Shown piece after piece: positions 43,647 through 52,532 of a stretch of DNA of 64,000 nucleotides. The DNA is from Ammoniphilus sp. YIM 78166 (GTDB lineage Bacteria > Bacillota > Bacilli > Aneurinibacillales > RAOX-1): contig NZ_SDLR01000001.1 in the NCBI RefSeq assembly GCF_004522215.1, positions 310,001 to 374,000 on the forward strand, read 5' to 3'. The translations under genes were made by a program, and so were the position numbers. Below the pieces are notes generated by a model. That model made no database searches, was not told the origin of the DNA, and worked only from the letters and a program-made list of their open reading frames with translations. Position 1 is the stretch's first letter. Each line of letters starts with the position of its first letter.

Positions 43647-43675
43647 AAGGTCGTTTTTAGAAACGGCCTTTTCTT
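43647..43675 (+). terminator. terminator of the Mn-type ABC operon
   Basis: AAGGTCGTTT and AAACGGCCTT pair with one G-U over TTAG, followed by TTCTTG. Confidence 0.75.
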
Positions 43676-43792
43676 GACTTTTCATTCCCCTATTTTTGTG
43701 CTATTATTTCGTACAGAAAACATTGTTCCGACAACTATATTCAAAACTGGATCCAGTATTGGCTGGGTACCCTTATAGAAAGGAAGATAGAA

Positions 43793-44122
43793 GTGCCTTT
43801 CCTTCGCTTTAACGGTTTTACGGAAGAGGATCTAACTCCATTAATTCCAAGGATTACTCGAGATTTTGCTATAACAGCAGAAGTTGATGAAGATAGAGTA
43901 AAGGTAGAGCTTCATCTGACCAAGCGCTTGACCGATAGTCCACGCTCTCTTGAAATCCTTATGTTTCAAAGGGGTCAGGACAAACATGATCGCATAGCGG
44001 CTGTGCTTCATGAAATTTTAGAAAGTGGTGGTTATGAGGATACTCATATCTTCTACGTCATTTTGTCACCGCAATTATATTATAAGAACGGAAAGTCACT
44101 GTGTGGATATGTCATTCGCTAA
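43793..44122 (+). CDS. DUF1904 family protein
   Basis: 109 residues from a GTG preceded by GAAAGGAAG. It begins PFLRFNGF, the family's usual opening, and has no signal peptide or membrane segment. It resembles tautomerase-superfamily-sized proteins, but its function is not known. Monocistronic in appearance, between the Mn importer and the MarR gene. Confidence 0.75.
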   Translation: MPFLRFNGFTEEDLTPLIPRITRDFAITAEVDEDRVKVELHLTKRLTDSPRSLEILMFQRGQDKHDRIAAVLHEILESGGYEDTHIFYVILSPQLYYKNGKSLCGYVIR

Positions 44123-44175
44123 TATTTCGCATAAGAAATATCTTGTGATTCTACGTAATGGGAAAGGGGATTGGC

Positions 44176-44613
44176 GTGAGCAAAGCTACTATTTTGCGGG
44201 AACTGTTAAAAAAGTTGAACAAATCATTCGGACTGGCCATTGCGAATGAGTTATCCGAGTACGGGATCACTCTTCCTCAGTTGCTCGTTTTACGAAGAAT
44301 TTCAGACGGGCCTAAAACGATTGGAGACATCAGTAAGTCTATCAGTCTATCCTATAGTACGGTTTCGGGCATCATTGACCGCCTCGAAAGAGAAAATCTG
44401 GTTAAACGAATACGAGATAAAGATGATCGTCGAGTCGTTTGGATCCAGAAAACAGAAAAAGTGGAAGAAATCAAAAGAAAGGCTCCCGTTTTTCAAGAAA
44501 GTTATTATGCCAGCTTATTCGAAGGTCTGACTGAGGAAGAAATGGATCAAATTATTCAGTCGCTAGAATTACTTACAAAGATACTAGAGAAGAAGGTTGA
44601 GGAGAAAGCATGA
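44176..44613 (+). CDS. MarR family transcriptional regulator
   Basis: 145 residues from the GTG at 44176 (AAAGGGGATTG in front); an ATG six codons earlier lacks a ribosome site. The winged helix (about 30-95: LPQLLVLRRISDGPKTIGDI, LSYSTVSGIIDRL, DRRVVW wing) is complete. The protein has no His or Cys, so it is not a zinc sensor of AdcR/ZitR type despite the metal-gene context. The start of the next short frame overlaps its stop, hinting at a lost cotranscribed membrane protein. Confidence 0.88.
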   Translation: MSKATILRELLKKLNKSFGLAIANELSEYGITLPQLLVLRRISDGPKTIGDISKSISLSYSTVSGIIDRLERENLVKRIRDKDDRRVVWIQKTEKVEEIKRKAPVFQESYYASLFEGLTEEEMDQIIQSLELLTKILEKKVEEKA

Positions 44614-44738
44614 AAAGAAAGCTTACGCTCGGGCCATTGCAGATTCCTTTACCTTTTCACTGTGCCATTATTTCTCACCATTCCGCTCCTTTTCTTTTTT
44701 ATAAGGAGGAAAAAGCGGGAGGAAACAACTCCAGTATA
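44610..44738 (+). pseudogene. probable remnant of a membrane transporter gene
   Basis: An ATGA overlap with the MarR stop gives a short frame starting MKRKLTLGPLQIPLP. Reading a different frame from about 44641 gives FLYLFTVPLFLTIPLLFFFI followed by RRKKREETTPV and a stop, which looks like the last helix and basic tail of a transporter. A large deletion plus frameshift in a MarR-linked efflux gene would explain both. The call is tentative. Confidence 0.4.
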
Positions 44739-44755
44739 GTTAGTAGCTTTAAACC

Positions 44756-44804
44756 AACCAGAAATGCTACCTCTAATGAGGAGAGAACATTTCTGGTTTT
44801 TCTA
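44756..44804 (+). terminator. terminator after the MarR gene
   Basis: AACCAGAAATG and CATTTCTGGTT form an 11-bp stem around 21 nt, followed by TTTCTATG. Confidence 0.85.
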
Positions 44805-44854
44805 TGTTACAATAAAGCATTAGCAATTTTGACTGGGGGTCACGCAGTAGAGCT

Positions 44855-45811
44855 ATGAACCATTCAAAAGTAGAGTTAACCATTTTAAGTGGATTCTTAG
44901 GGAGCGGAAAGAGTACTTTATTAGCAAGGCTGCTGGAAGGGGACCATGCATCTGGGAAAAAAGTAGGCGTGATTATGAATGAATTAGGGGAAATCAGCAT
45001 TGACTCCTCCTTTGTCCCGGAGGGTACCCCTTTAAAAGAGCTGTTAAACGGATGTATCTGCTGCAGCATTCAAGGGGAGCTTTCGCTTCAGCTTGCCCAG
45101 ATGCTCTCAGAGTATGAGCTCGATGTCATTTATATCGAGGCTACGGGAGCAGCCCACCCGATAGAGATCGTAGATGCTTGTACGCATCCTTCGCTAGCTT
45201 ATCGCACCAACATTCATGCTGTGGTATCTGTTGTGGATGCCAAGCAATGGGAAGAACGAAATCAGTTAAAACCAAAAGTGAGAAAGTTAATTGAAGAGCA
45301 AGTAAAGTACGCGGATGTGGTCCTGCTAAATAAGATCGATAAAATAGAGCCAGATGCTCTAGAGCCTCTTAAGGTAGAGGTGAGGGAATGGAACTCAAAG
45401 GCTCGAATCTTTGAAACTTCTTTTTCTCAGATCGATCCCTCTCTCTTAAAGGGTGTGCATATCTTCGAGGAACGGGATCCGCACACGCCAACCCATGCTC
45501 ATCATCATCTTCACCTGCGAACCTTTTCGCAGAAGCTGGAGGGTCCGTTGGATCGGATGCGCTTTGAGAAGTGGATCAAGAAGCTTCCTGGCCCGATTTA
45601 TCGAGGGAAAGGATTTGTCCAGGTCTCAGACTCGGCGGAATTATACTTGTTTCAGTTCGCATATGGGGAAATCATGCTGACGCCTCTTCGTCCAGAGAGG
45701 CCGATTCAACCTATGCTCGTTATCATCGGGGAAGAACTGGATCATAAACGGATGGAAGAAGAATTGAGAGAGCTGCAGTCTTTGTCTTCTATTGATAAGT
45801 ATAAATATTAA
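44855..45811 (+). CDS. COG0523 family GTP-binding metallochaperone
   Basis: 318-residue CobW/YjiA-type GTPase. Walker A is GFLGSGKS (13-20), the metal-binding motif CxCC is at 67-70 (CICC), and the guanine motif NKID lies near 155. A His cluster (HAHHHLHL) precedes the C-terminal domain. Proteins of this type deliver zinc or other metals to client enzymes, often in zinc shortage. It sits between a Mn importer and YcgR/YcgQ-like genes, consistent with metal homeostasis. No Zur box was found directly upstream; the ribosome site (GGGGGT) is distant. Confidence 0.88.
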   Translation: MNHSKVELTILSGFLGSGKSTLLARLLEGDHASGKKVGVIMNELGEISIDSSFVPEGTPLKELLNGCICCSIQGELSLQLAQMLSEYELDVIYIEATGAAHPIEIVDACTHPSLAYRTNIHAVVSVVDAKQWEERNQLKPKVRKLIEEQVKYADVVLLNKIDKIEPDALEPLKVEVREWNSKARIFETSFSQIDPSLLKGVHIFEERDPHTPTHAHHHLHLRTFSQKLEGPLDRMRFEKWIKKLPGPIYRGKGFVQVSDSAELYLFQFAYGEIMLTPLRPERPIQPMLVIIGEELDHKRMEEELRELQSLSSIDKYKY

Positions 45812-45815
45812 ACTT

Positions 45816-45846
45816 AGAGGCCTATCCTAGGTCTCTTTTTTTTTTC
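45816..45846 (+). terminator. terminator of the COG0523 gene
   Basis: AGAGGCCTA and TAGGTCTCT pair with one G-U over TCC, followed by a long T run. Confidence 0.85.
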
Positions 45847-45937
45847 TAACCAGAATAATTCCTATTTTTAGTCAAGATACCGGACTTGTCCGCATATAGT
45901 GAAGGGTATATGGGATCAAACTGGTGGAGGAATATAA

Positions 45938-46951
45938 ATGATTGGGACGATTCGCTCTCTATTCGTAGAACTTACTGGTGTTGTACTGCTTGCAGCTGTC
46001 ATGTTCATGTTATTGTCCGGAGGTAATCTTTTGGGCAACGCTGACGAAAGCCACTCGGTAATACCGTCTTCTTTACTCAGCATGAATACCATTTTCTTAA
46101 GTATATTAATTGAAGCCATGCCTTTTGTATTAATAGGAGTCCTCATCGCAGGGATGATTCAAATCTTTGTAACGGAGGATCATATCCGCCGATGGATGCC
46201 GAAGAATCGTTTGATGGCGGTTTTGATGAGCTGTGTGCTAGGTGGTTTTTTTCCCGCATGTGAATGCGGAATTGTTCCTATTGTCAGGAGACTGATTGCC
46301 AAAGGGGTTCCTGTCTATGCAGGAGTCGGGTTTCTTTTAACTGGTCCAATCATTAACCCAATCGTCATTCTTTCTACTTATATGGCTTTTGGAAATGACG
46401 CGAATATGGCAGGCCTTCGGATGTTGCTAGGTTTTGGCGTAGCTATTGTGGTGGCCTTGATCATCAGTTTGATGTTTAGGGGAAACCAATTGAAGAAGTC
46501 TTTCCCAACCGAGTCCTCTCCATCCTGTGGAGTCAAGCTTCCCTTTTCAGAGCGAGTGGAACAGATGTTAAGACACTCCATTGATGAGTTTTTTGACATG
46601 AGTAAGTATCTCATTCTAGGAGCGTTTTTAGCCGCCTTTGTCCAGACCTATGTGTCCTCGGTTTGGTTGATGAAGCTTGGGGAGGGATTGGTTCTGTCTA
46701 CGCTCATCATGATGGGGCTAGCCTTTTTGCTTTCGTTGTGTTCTGAAGCAGATGCTTTTATTGCGGCTTCATTTCGGAATCTATTTACACCTTCAGCCCT
46801 TCTCGGCTTCTTGGTGTATGGGCCTATGCTGGATTTGAAAAACACAATCATGATGCTTGCCGTGTTCAGAACAAGGTTTGTTTTGGTATTATGCGTGCTA
46901 ATTACGATAGTAGTCTTTGGAGCCATAATGTTGATTCAACCTTGGGAGTAA
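45938..46951 (+). CDS. predicted permease, YcgR/YraQ-like (COG0701)
   Basis: 337-residue protein with about eight helices in two halves. Conserved segments include GGFFPACECGIVPIVRRLIA (with the Cys-Glu-Cys trio) near residues 103-122, and SLCSEADAFIAASF near 267-280. It is the family of B. subtilis YcgR, normally encoded with YcgQ. GGTGGAGG precedes the ATG. The transported solute is unknown; metal-cofactor handling is suspected from the company it keeps. Confidence 0.85.
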   Translation: MIGTIRSLFVELTGVVLLAAVMFMLLSGGNLLGNADESHSVIPSSLLSMNTIFLSILIEAMPFVLIGVLIAGMIQIFVTEDHIRRWMPKNRLMAVLMSCVLGGFFPACECGIVPIVRRLIAKGVPVYAGVGFLLTGPIINPIVILSTYMAFGNDANMAGLRMLLGFGVAIVVALIISLMFRGNQLKKSFPTESSPSCGVKLPFSERVEQMLRHSIDEFFDMSKYLILGAFLAAFVQTYVSSVWLMKLGEGLVLSTLIMMGLAFLLSLCSEADAFIAASFRNLFTPSALLGFLVYGPMLDLKNTIMMLAVFRTRFVLVLCVLITIVVFGAIMLIQPWE

Positions 46952-47159
46952 CATGGATCGGACATACCGTTCGTTAAATGGGTGATAATTTGGCAAAGGA
47001 GTGGACATTGGTTCCGTTATTCCGTTAACATCTTGCTAGTTTTGGGGCGCAATGGGTAAATAAGGAACCCTATGTTCGATAAGAACATTAAATCAGTGTT
47101 TTTCAAACAAATAACGTACTCTATGTCCTTTTGCTATGAAAGGAGGAAGGTGTGGAATC
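46952..47159. other. intergenic region between the YcgR- and YcgQ-like genes
   Basis: About 200 bp with no gene, terminator or operator that I can recognise. Confidence 0.5.
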
Positions 47160-48035
47160 ATGCTACCATTTTCGCAACAAGTCCTTCGGGCATTTATTTT
47201 ACTAGGCTTTTCTAGCTTCTTGTTTATGCTGCACCATACAGGAGAAATGGGTAAATATATCAACATGAAGTACGCAGGCTTGAGTAAGATTGCCTCTCTT
47301 ATTTTCTTACTTTTATTTTTTATCCAGATCAAGAATCTTTGGTTCTCAGAAGGATCTGCACAAGAGCATGAGTGTCATGACGGCTGCGACCATGATCATG
47401 GCTTTACCCCACGATGGAGTCTGAAGACGACCGTTAGCTACCTGATCATTCTAGTTCCGTTAGCGACAGGCTTTTTGCTCCCTGCGAAAACGTTAGATGC
47501 AGCGATCGCGCAAAAAAAGGGGGTCCTCGTAAGCATTCCGGCTCCACCTCCTACCTCTGCACCTAAAAACACATCTTCAGAAGGTCACTTTGAACCGTTA
47601 ACCCTTGATTCTTCGAATGCTGTAAATACCTACGGCAATGATCTATATGAGCAGGCATTGAAAGAGGTATTAGATATGCCTACGATTAGGCTAGAGGGCA
47701 AAACGTTTGCCCCCTATGCCGATGCAATATTTTTACATCCCGATCAATTGATTGGCAAACCAATTGAATTGACAGGTTTTGTGTATAAGGAAGAACAAAT
47801 GAAAGAAGATGAACTCGTGCTGGCCAGGTTCTTGATTACGCATTGTATAGCAGATGCGAGTGTTATTGGTTTTTTAGCTCAGATGGAGGATGCTGCCATT
47901 TTGCCTCAAGATGCTTGGATTGAGGTCAAAGGGGTACTAGATATAGCGACCTATGGTGATTTTGAAATGCCTAGGATTAAAGTAGAGAGCTGGAAAACCG
48001 TTGAACGGCCGGAGGATCCGTATGTTTATCCGTAA
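47160..48035 (+). CDS. TIGR03943/YcgQ-like putative permease subunit
   Basis: 291 residues from the ATG at 47160, after GGAGGAAGGTG; an ATG eight codons earlier is less likely. Two helices lie in about 5-25 and 35-60, followed by a metal-binding-like HECHDGCDHDHG segment, a third helix (about 85-105), and an extracytoplasmic C-terminal domain. It pairs with the COG0701 permease upstream. The His/Cys cluster suggests contact with a metal. Confidence 0.85.
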   Translation: MLPFSQQVLRAFILLGFSSFLFMLHHTGEMGKYINMKYAGLSKIASLIFLLLFFIQIKNLWFSEGSAQEHECHDGCDHDHGFTPRWSLKTTVSYLIILVPLATGFLLPAKTLDAAIAQKKGVLVSIPAPPPTSAPKNTSSEGHFEPLTLDSSNAVNTYGNDLYEQALKEVLDMPTIRLEGKTFAPYADAIFLHPDQLIGKPIELTGFVYKEEQMKEDELVLARFLITHCIADASVIGFLAQMEDAAILPQDAWIEVKGVLDIATYGDFEMPRIKVESWKTVERPEDPYVYP

Positions 48036-48060
48036 GCATCCTGAGAAGGGTGCTTTTTTC
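48035..48060 (+). terminator. terminator after the YcgQ-like gene
   Basis: AGCATCCT and AGGGTGCT pair with one G-U over GAGA, followed by TTTTTC. Confidence 0.8.
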
Positions 48061-48064
48061 TATA

Positions 48065-48093
48065 TTGACAGCATATTGGAAGCATTGTACAAT
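48065..48093 (+). promoter_or_regulatory. SigA promoter of the Cnt/Opp-like operon
   Basis: TTGACA (48065-48070) and TACAAT (48088-48093) are 17 bp apart, one of the best promoter matches in the window. Confidence 0.85.
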
Positions 48094-48095
48094 AC

Positions 48096-48116
48096 AAATC
48101 GTAATCATTACAATAT
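48096..48116. promoter_or_regulatory. Zur box
   Basis: Left arm AAATCGTAAT, central C, right arm ATTACAATAT: only two bases differ from the Bacillus Zur consensus. It directly follows the -10 element, so zinc-bound Zur would block transcription of the five-gene importer operon. Confidence 0.85.
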
Positions 48117-48262
48117 AAATGTGTGGTAAGAAGAGTGTGACAGGAGATGAAAACTTAAATAACAGCCCATAATCGACAATTTCCTACGTTGCTCTTCTGT
48201 ACTAAAACAAAGGACTTACTACGATTTACATAATTTTCACTTTACTGAGAGGCGGTTTATAA

Positions 48263-49825
48263 ATGAGATCTTTTAAATTTTTTGGTCCCCTTATGCTGAG
48301 TGCAGCCCTTTTGTTAACAGGGTGTGGAGCACAAGATCAAGGAGCAGCAGAAAAGACCGAAGCTACGGCAAGTCAAAAGGAAGACGTCAAGAAAGTAACG
48401 ATGATTTATAACTTCAAGACAGGCAGCATGGATCCGCACAACGGTGCGGTTCCTCTTCGAGCAGGGGTGGTCGAGACCTTGGTCCGTATGGAAAACCTTG
48501 AGCTTAAACCATGGCTGGCCACGAAATGGGAATCGAAAGATGAGCACACTTGGGTGTTTACGATTCGTGAAGGAGTCACTTTTCACGATGGAAAAAGCTT
48601 AGATGCGGCAGCGGTTAAGGCCTCGTTTGAACGTGCGCTAGCGGTCAACCCTAAGAACGTGGGAGCCTTGAAGATCGCTTCCATGGAGGCGAATGGCCAA
48701 GAATTGACCATCGTCACAAGTGAGCCGAATCCTGCTTTACCTTCGGATCTAGTCAATCCGCAAGCGGCTATTGTCAATGCCGAGGCGGAAGCAACGATGG
48801 GAAGCGAGAAATTTAACACAGCTCCTGTGGGAACAGGTCCTTTCAAAGTAAAGCAGTTTACTCCTGATATTGAGGTTGTTGTAGAACGTTATGACGAGTA
48901 TTGGGACGGGCAACCGAAATTAAATGAGCTCACCTTCAAGTTTAATGAGGATGCAAATGTTAGAGCACTGGCTCTTCAATCAAGAGAAGCGGATATCGTC
49001 TATCAGGTTCCAGCTGAAACCATTGATGTGATCCAAAAGGTTAACGATCTCCGTGTTGAGTCCTTGGCGGGCTTACGCGTTCATTTTCTGTTATACAATC
49101 AACAGAAGCCGTGGATTCAAGATGTAAGGGTGAGAAAGGCGATGGATCTGCTTCTCAACCGAGAAAGTATTGCCAATGATATTATGCTAGGAAACGCAAC
49201 ACCGGCGAATGGTCCTTTTAACACAGCTCTTCCTTTTGGAAGCAAGGAGCCCGCTACTTCCTTAGATATTGAGGGCGCAAAGAAACTGCTGGAAGAAGCC
49301 GGATTCGAAGCGGGCGCTAATGGATTGCTAGCAAAAGATGGGCAGCCACTAAAGCTAGAGTTATTGACCTACCAAGGAAGACCAGAACTTCCTCTGATGG
49401 CTCAATTGTTGCAATCTGACGCATCAAAGGCTGGGGTCACGATTGATATCAAAACCGTAGAAAACATAGATACGTATTTGCGTGAAAATAAAGATTGGGA
49501 CTTGGCTACGTATAGTGTCCTTAGTGCTCCTCGAGGAGATGGAGGATTTTTCTTGAATTCTGCGTTTCTGCCTGGCGGATCTCTTAATGCTGCTGATGTT
49601 AATATTGCAAGTTTAAATTCATTGGTGGAAAAGCTTAACGGAACAGTTGAGTTACAAGAGCGATTACAGCTGACGCAAGAGGCTGTTGGGATAATCAAAG
49701 AAGAAGTTCCTCATTCCTATGCTGTCTATCCGAACATTATCGTGGGGATGAATGAACGAATTGTCGACTGGTCCCCGGGTGCAGAAGAGTATTATATGGT
49801 AACTCATAAAATGGATGTGAAATAA
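48263..49825 (+). CDS. Opp/Nik/Cnt-type ABC transporter binding lipoprotein
   Basis: 520 residues with lipobox LLTGC (about 17-21) and an SBP type 5 domain (about 45-510). It opens KKVTMIYNFKTGSMDPHNG and has the expected WDGQPKLNELTFKF segment. It is similar in size and layout to NikA and staphylopine-binding CntA. The Zur box upstream points to zinc, probably as a chelate. It is the first of five genes whose order equals cntABCDF. No metallophore biosynthesis genes lie in the window. AGAGGCGG precedes the ATG. Confidence 0.88.
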   Translation: MRSFKFFGPLMLSAALLLTGCGAQDQGAAEKTEATASQKEDVKKVTMIYNFKTGSMDPHNGAVPLRAGVVETLVRMENLELKPWLATKWESKDEHTWVFTIREGVTFHDGKSLDAAAVKASFERALAVNPKNVGALKIASMEANGQELTIVTSEPNPALPSDLVNPQAAIVNAEAEATMGSEKFNTAPVGTGPFKVKQFTPDIEVVVERYDEYWDGQPKLNELTFKFNEDANVRALALQSREADIVYQVPAETIDVIQKVNDLRVESLAGLRVHFLLYNQQKPWIQDVRVRKAMDLLLNRESIANDIMLGNATPANGPFNTALPFGSKEPATSLDIEGAKKLLEEAGFEAGANGLLAKDGQPLKLELLTYQGRPELPLMAQLLQSDASKAGVTIDIKTVENIDTYLRENKDWDLATYSVLSAPRGDGGFFLNSAFLPGGSLNAADVNIASLNSLVEKLNGTVELQERLQLTQEAVGIIKEEVPHSYAVYPNIIVGMNERIVDWSPGAEEYYMVTHKMDVK

Positions 49826-49827
49826 TC

Positions 49828-50772
49828 GTGTTACACTTGATCAAGGCCCGTCTGGTTCAGCTCGTATTCGTTTTGTTTCTGTTATCTATATTAACCTTTA
49901 CGCTTATGAAGCTTGCTCCGGGCGATCCGGTCCTGCTCCTGTTGGGGGCTGATGAGTTGGTTGTAACGCAAGATAATGAAGCTGCGCTCCGCAAGGAGCT
50001 CGGCTTCGATTTACCTATTCTCGTGCAATATGGTCAATGGATGATGAACTTGCTGCAGCTGGATCTAGGGATTTCCTATATCAAGGGGAAGCCCGTCTTG
50101 GATGAATTGATAGCGAGGCTCCCCACCACGATGGAGCTAACGGTTGGAGGACTCATAGTCATGATCATGATATCGTTGCCGCTGGGATTTTTGGCTGCAA
50201 AGTATCCAGGACGCTGGCCTGACCATGTCAGTCGATTGCTCGCTCTTATAGGGGCATCCATTCCTAGCTTTTGGATGGGTCTGTTGCTTATTTACGCTTT
50301 TGCATTCAAGCTTCAATGGTTGCCTTCCATGGGAAAAGGAAGCTGGAATCATATGGTGTTGCCTTCTTTAACTCTAGGCTTGGCCATGGCGGCGGTGTAC
50401 GCCCGATTGCTTCGTGCAGGGTTGTTGGATAGCTTATCTCAAGAATATATACGGGCAGCAAGAGCAAGAGGAATCGCCGAGTGGCGAGTGATGCTCAAAC
50501 ACGCATTTCGCGCTGCGCTGATGCCAGTGGTTAGTGTTTTTGGCATGAGTATTGGAAGTCTGCTCGCGGGTACGGTTGTTGTGGAAACTTTATTTTCCTT
50601 ACCCGGTCTAGGCAGTATGGGGGTTCAGGCCATTTTTCAGAGGGACTATCCTGTAATTCAAGGCTATGTTCTGTTCACGGGCGTTTGCGTGGTCTTGATC
50701 AATTTATTAGTTGATCTAAGCTACGGCTGGCTTGACCCTCGAATCCGTCAAGGCAAGGGGGATCTATCATGA
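49828..50772 (+). CDS. ABC transporter permease (NikB/CntB-like)
   Basis: 314 residues from a GTG 2 bp after the binding-protein stop. Six helices and the EYIRAARARGIAEWRVMLKH coupling motif (about 206-225) are present. It forms the membrane channel with the next product. It overlaps the next gene by 4 bp. Confidence 0.92.
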   Translation: MLHLIKARLVQLVFVLFLLSILTFTLMKLAPGDPVLLLLGADELVVTQDNEAALRKELGFDLPILVQYGQWMMNLLQLDLGISYIKGKPVLDELIARLPTTMELTVGGLIVMIMISLPLGFLAAKYPGRWPDHVSRLLALIGASIPSFWMGLLLIYAFAFKLQWLPSMGKGSWNHMVLPSLTLGLAMAAVYARLLRAGLLDSLSQEYIRAARARGIAEWRVMLKHAFRAALMPVVSVFGMSIGSLLAGTVVVETLFSLPGLGSMGVQAIFQRDYPVIQGYVLFTGVCVVLINLLVDLSYGWLDPRIRQGKGDLS

Positions 50773-51638
50773 ACCTGGAAGCAGTGAATCGTAGTTACTC
50801 CGTTCGTGCTCGTCGCAATCATTGGAAAGTCTTGCTTCAATTCCGGACCATGGGAATCGGAATTGTCCTGATGTCCGTGATTCTCCTCCTGACATTCATC
50901 GGTCCCTTTATTGTCCCTAATGATCCCTTAACCGTCGTCATGTCCGAAAGGCTTCAATCACCAAGCTGGCAGTATCCGTTAGGGACCGATCATATGGGAA
51001 GATGCATATTTTCCAGGTTGATGGCCGGTGCGCAAATTACTTTAGGAGTCTCTTTTCTTGTTATTCTAACTGTCGTCATCATTGGGATTCCTTTGGGATT
51101 AATCTCCGGGTACGTTGGCGGTCGGTTGGATGCCGCCCTTATGCGGTTCGTAGATGGGCTAGCTGCATTACCGGAGTTTATTTGGGTGATTGCTGTTTCC
51201 GGCTTCCTGGGTCCGAGCCTTACGAATATGATCGTTTCCATTGTAATGATTAAGTGGATTGGCTATGCGAGAATGGTACGTGGCATTGTCTTATCGGAAC
51301 GGGAAAAAGAGTATGTATTAGCAGCAACCGTGGCTGGTACCGGAACGTGGAAGATTCTCTGGCGGCATTTGCTTCCGCAAGTCCTCTCACCTGTCGTGAT
51401 TCTAGCAGCATTAGATATCGGAAAGATTATTCTCATCATTTCTTCTTTATCCTATCTAGGGTTAGGTGCACAGCCGCCGACACCGGAATGGGGAGCCATG
51501 TTAAACGATGGGCGTCCTTACTTTCAAACCATTCCTGAGCTGATGATTTATCCGGGAGTAGCGATTATGCTTGTTGTCATTTCTTGTAACTTGATTGGCG
51601 ATGGGTTGCGCGATTATTTGGATGTACGAAGCAGATAA
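50769..51638 (+). CDS. ABC transporter permease (NikC/CntC-like)
   Basis: 289 residues with an N-terminal cytosolic tail, six helices, the GTDHMGRCIFSRLMAGAQIT segment near 76-95, and an EAA-type motif near 175-200. The ATGA overlap with the previous gene couples translation. Second half of the channel. Confidence 0.92.
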   Translation: MNLEAVNRSYSVRARRNHWKVLLQFRTMGIGIVLMSVILLLTFIGPFIVPNDPLTVVMSERLQSPSWQYPLGTDHMGRCIFSRLMAGAQITLGVSFLVILTVVIIGIPLGLISGYVGGRLDAALMRFVDGLAALPEFIWVIAVSGFLGPSLTNMIVSIVMIKWIGYARMVRGIVLSEREKEYVLAATVAGTGTWKILWRHLLPQVLSPVVILAALDIGKIILIISSLSYLGLGAQPPTPEWGAMLNDGRPYFQTIPELMIYPGVAIMLVVISCNLIGDGLRDYLDVRSR

Positions 51639-51662
51639 GGCCATATCCTTGGGAGGAAAAAG

Positions 51663-52532
51663 ATGACACAAATTCTATCGATCGGAGCTCCGATTCTCGA
51701 ATTAAAGGATTTAAGCATTTGCCTGCATCACGGCAAGCAGCATCACATCCTTGTTCATGACCTCAATCTTACGCTTCGGCCTGGGGAAACCTTAGCTCTC
51801 GTAGGAGAAAGCGGCAGTGGCAAAAGTCTTACGGCCAACGCCGTACTAGGCTTGTTAGGAAACTCTCTTCAAATTAGTGGGGGACAGATTTTGGTATGCG
51901 GCGAAGATATTGTCCCCTGGTCGGATACGAAGAGAAGAAAGCTGAGAGGCACGGGAATCGGTCTCGTATTTCAAGATTATCAAGGGAGCTTTACCCCCTT
52001 TATTAAAATAGGTAAGCAGTTTGTAGAGACGTTGCGTTCGCATAACAGCCTGTCTGTACAAGTGGCAAAGTCCCAAGCGATGGATTGGCTTGGCAGAGTA
52101 GGGCTTCCCGCAGAAAGGGTATTCAACAGCTATCCCTTTCAATTGAGCGGGGGCCAGCGCCAAAGAGCGGCAATCGCCGCGGCTCTCATGCTGAAGCCTT
52201 CCTTGTTAATTGCAGATGAACCCACAACGGCACTGGATGTATTGACGAGTGAGACCGTGTTAGATCTATTAGATGAATTGCAAATTCAAACCGGCTGCGC
52301 GATCCTTATGATTTCCCACGACTTGCGTCAGGTCTTGAAGAGAGCCGATACGATCGCCGTGATGAAGGAAGGAAGAATCGTCGAATCAGGGGCAGCAGAG
52401 GTGATCCGAACTCGACCCACTCATGCCTATACGAAAATGCTCTTAAAATCGAGGCCTCTTTTGACAGAGATCCATGCGGAATTGCTAGCAGAGGAACAAG
52501 CCTTAGTGGGAACGGGGGATCGGCTGGCGTGA
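51663..52532 (+). CDS. ABC transporter ATPase (NikD/CntD-like)
   Basis: 289 residues. Walker A is GESGSGKS (about 47-54), the signature is LSGGQRQR (about 161-168), and Walker B is LLIADEP (about 180-186). GGGAGGAAAAAG precedes the ATG. It overlaps the next ATPase gene by 4 bp. One of the two ATPases of the importer. Confidence 0.92.
   Translation: MTQILSIGAPILELKDLSICLHHGKQHHILVHDLNLTLRPGETLALVGESGSGKSLTANAVLGLLGNSLQISGGQILVCGEDIVPWSDTKRRKLRGTGIGLVFQDYQGSFTPFIKIGKQFVETLRSHNSLSVQVAKSQAMDWLGRVGLPAERVFNSYPFQLSGGQRQRAAIAAALMLKPSLLIADEPTTALDVLTSETVLDLLDELQIQTGCAILMISHDLRQVLKRADTIAVMKEGRIVESGAAEVIRTRPTHAYTKMLLKSRPLLTEIHAELLAEEQALVGTGDRLA

Noticed and set aside
44176..44613. MarR protein as a zinc sensor of AdcR/ZitR type
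   Set aside because: The sequence contains no His or Cys, so the known zinc ligands are absent.
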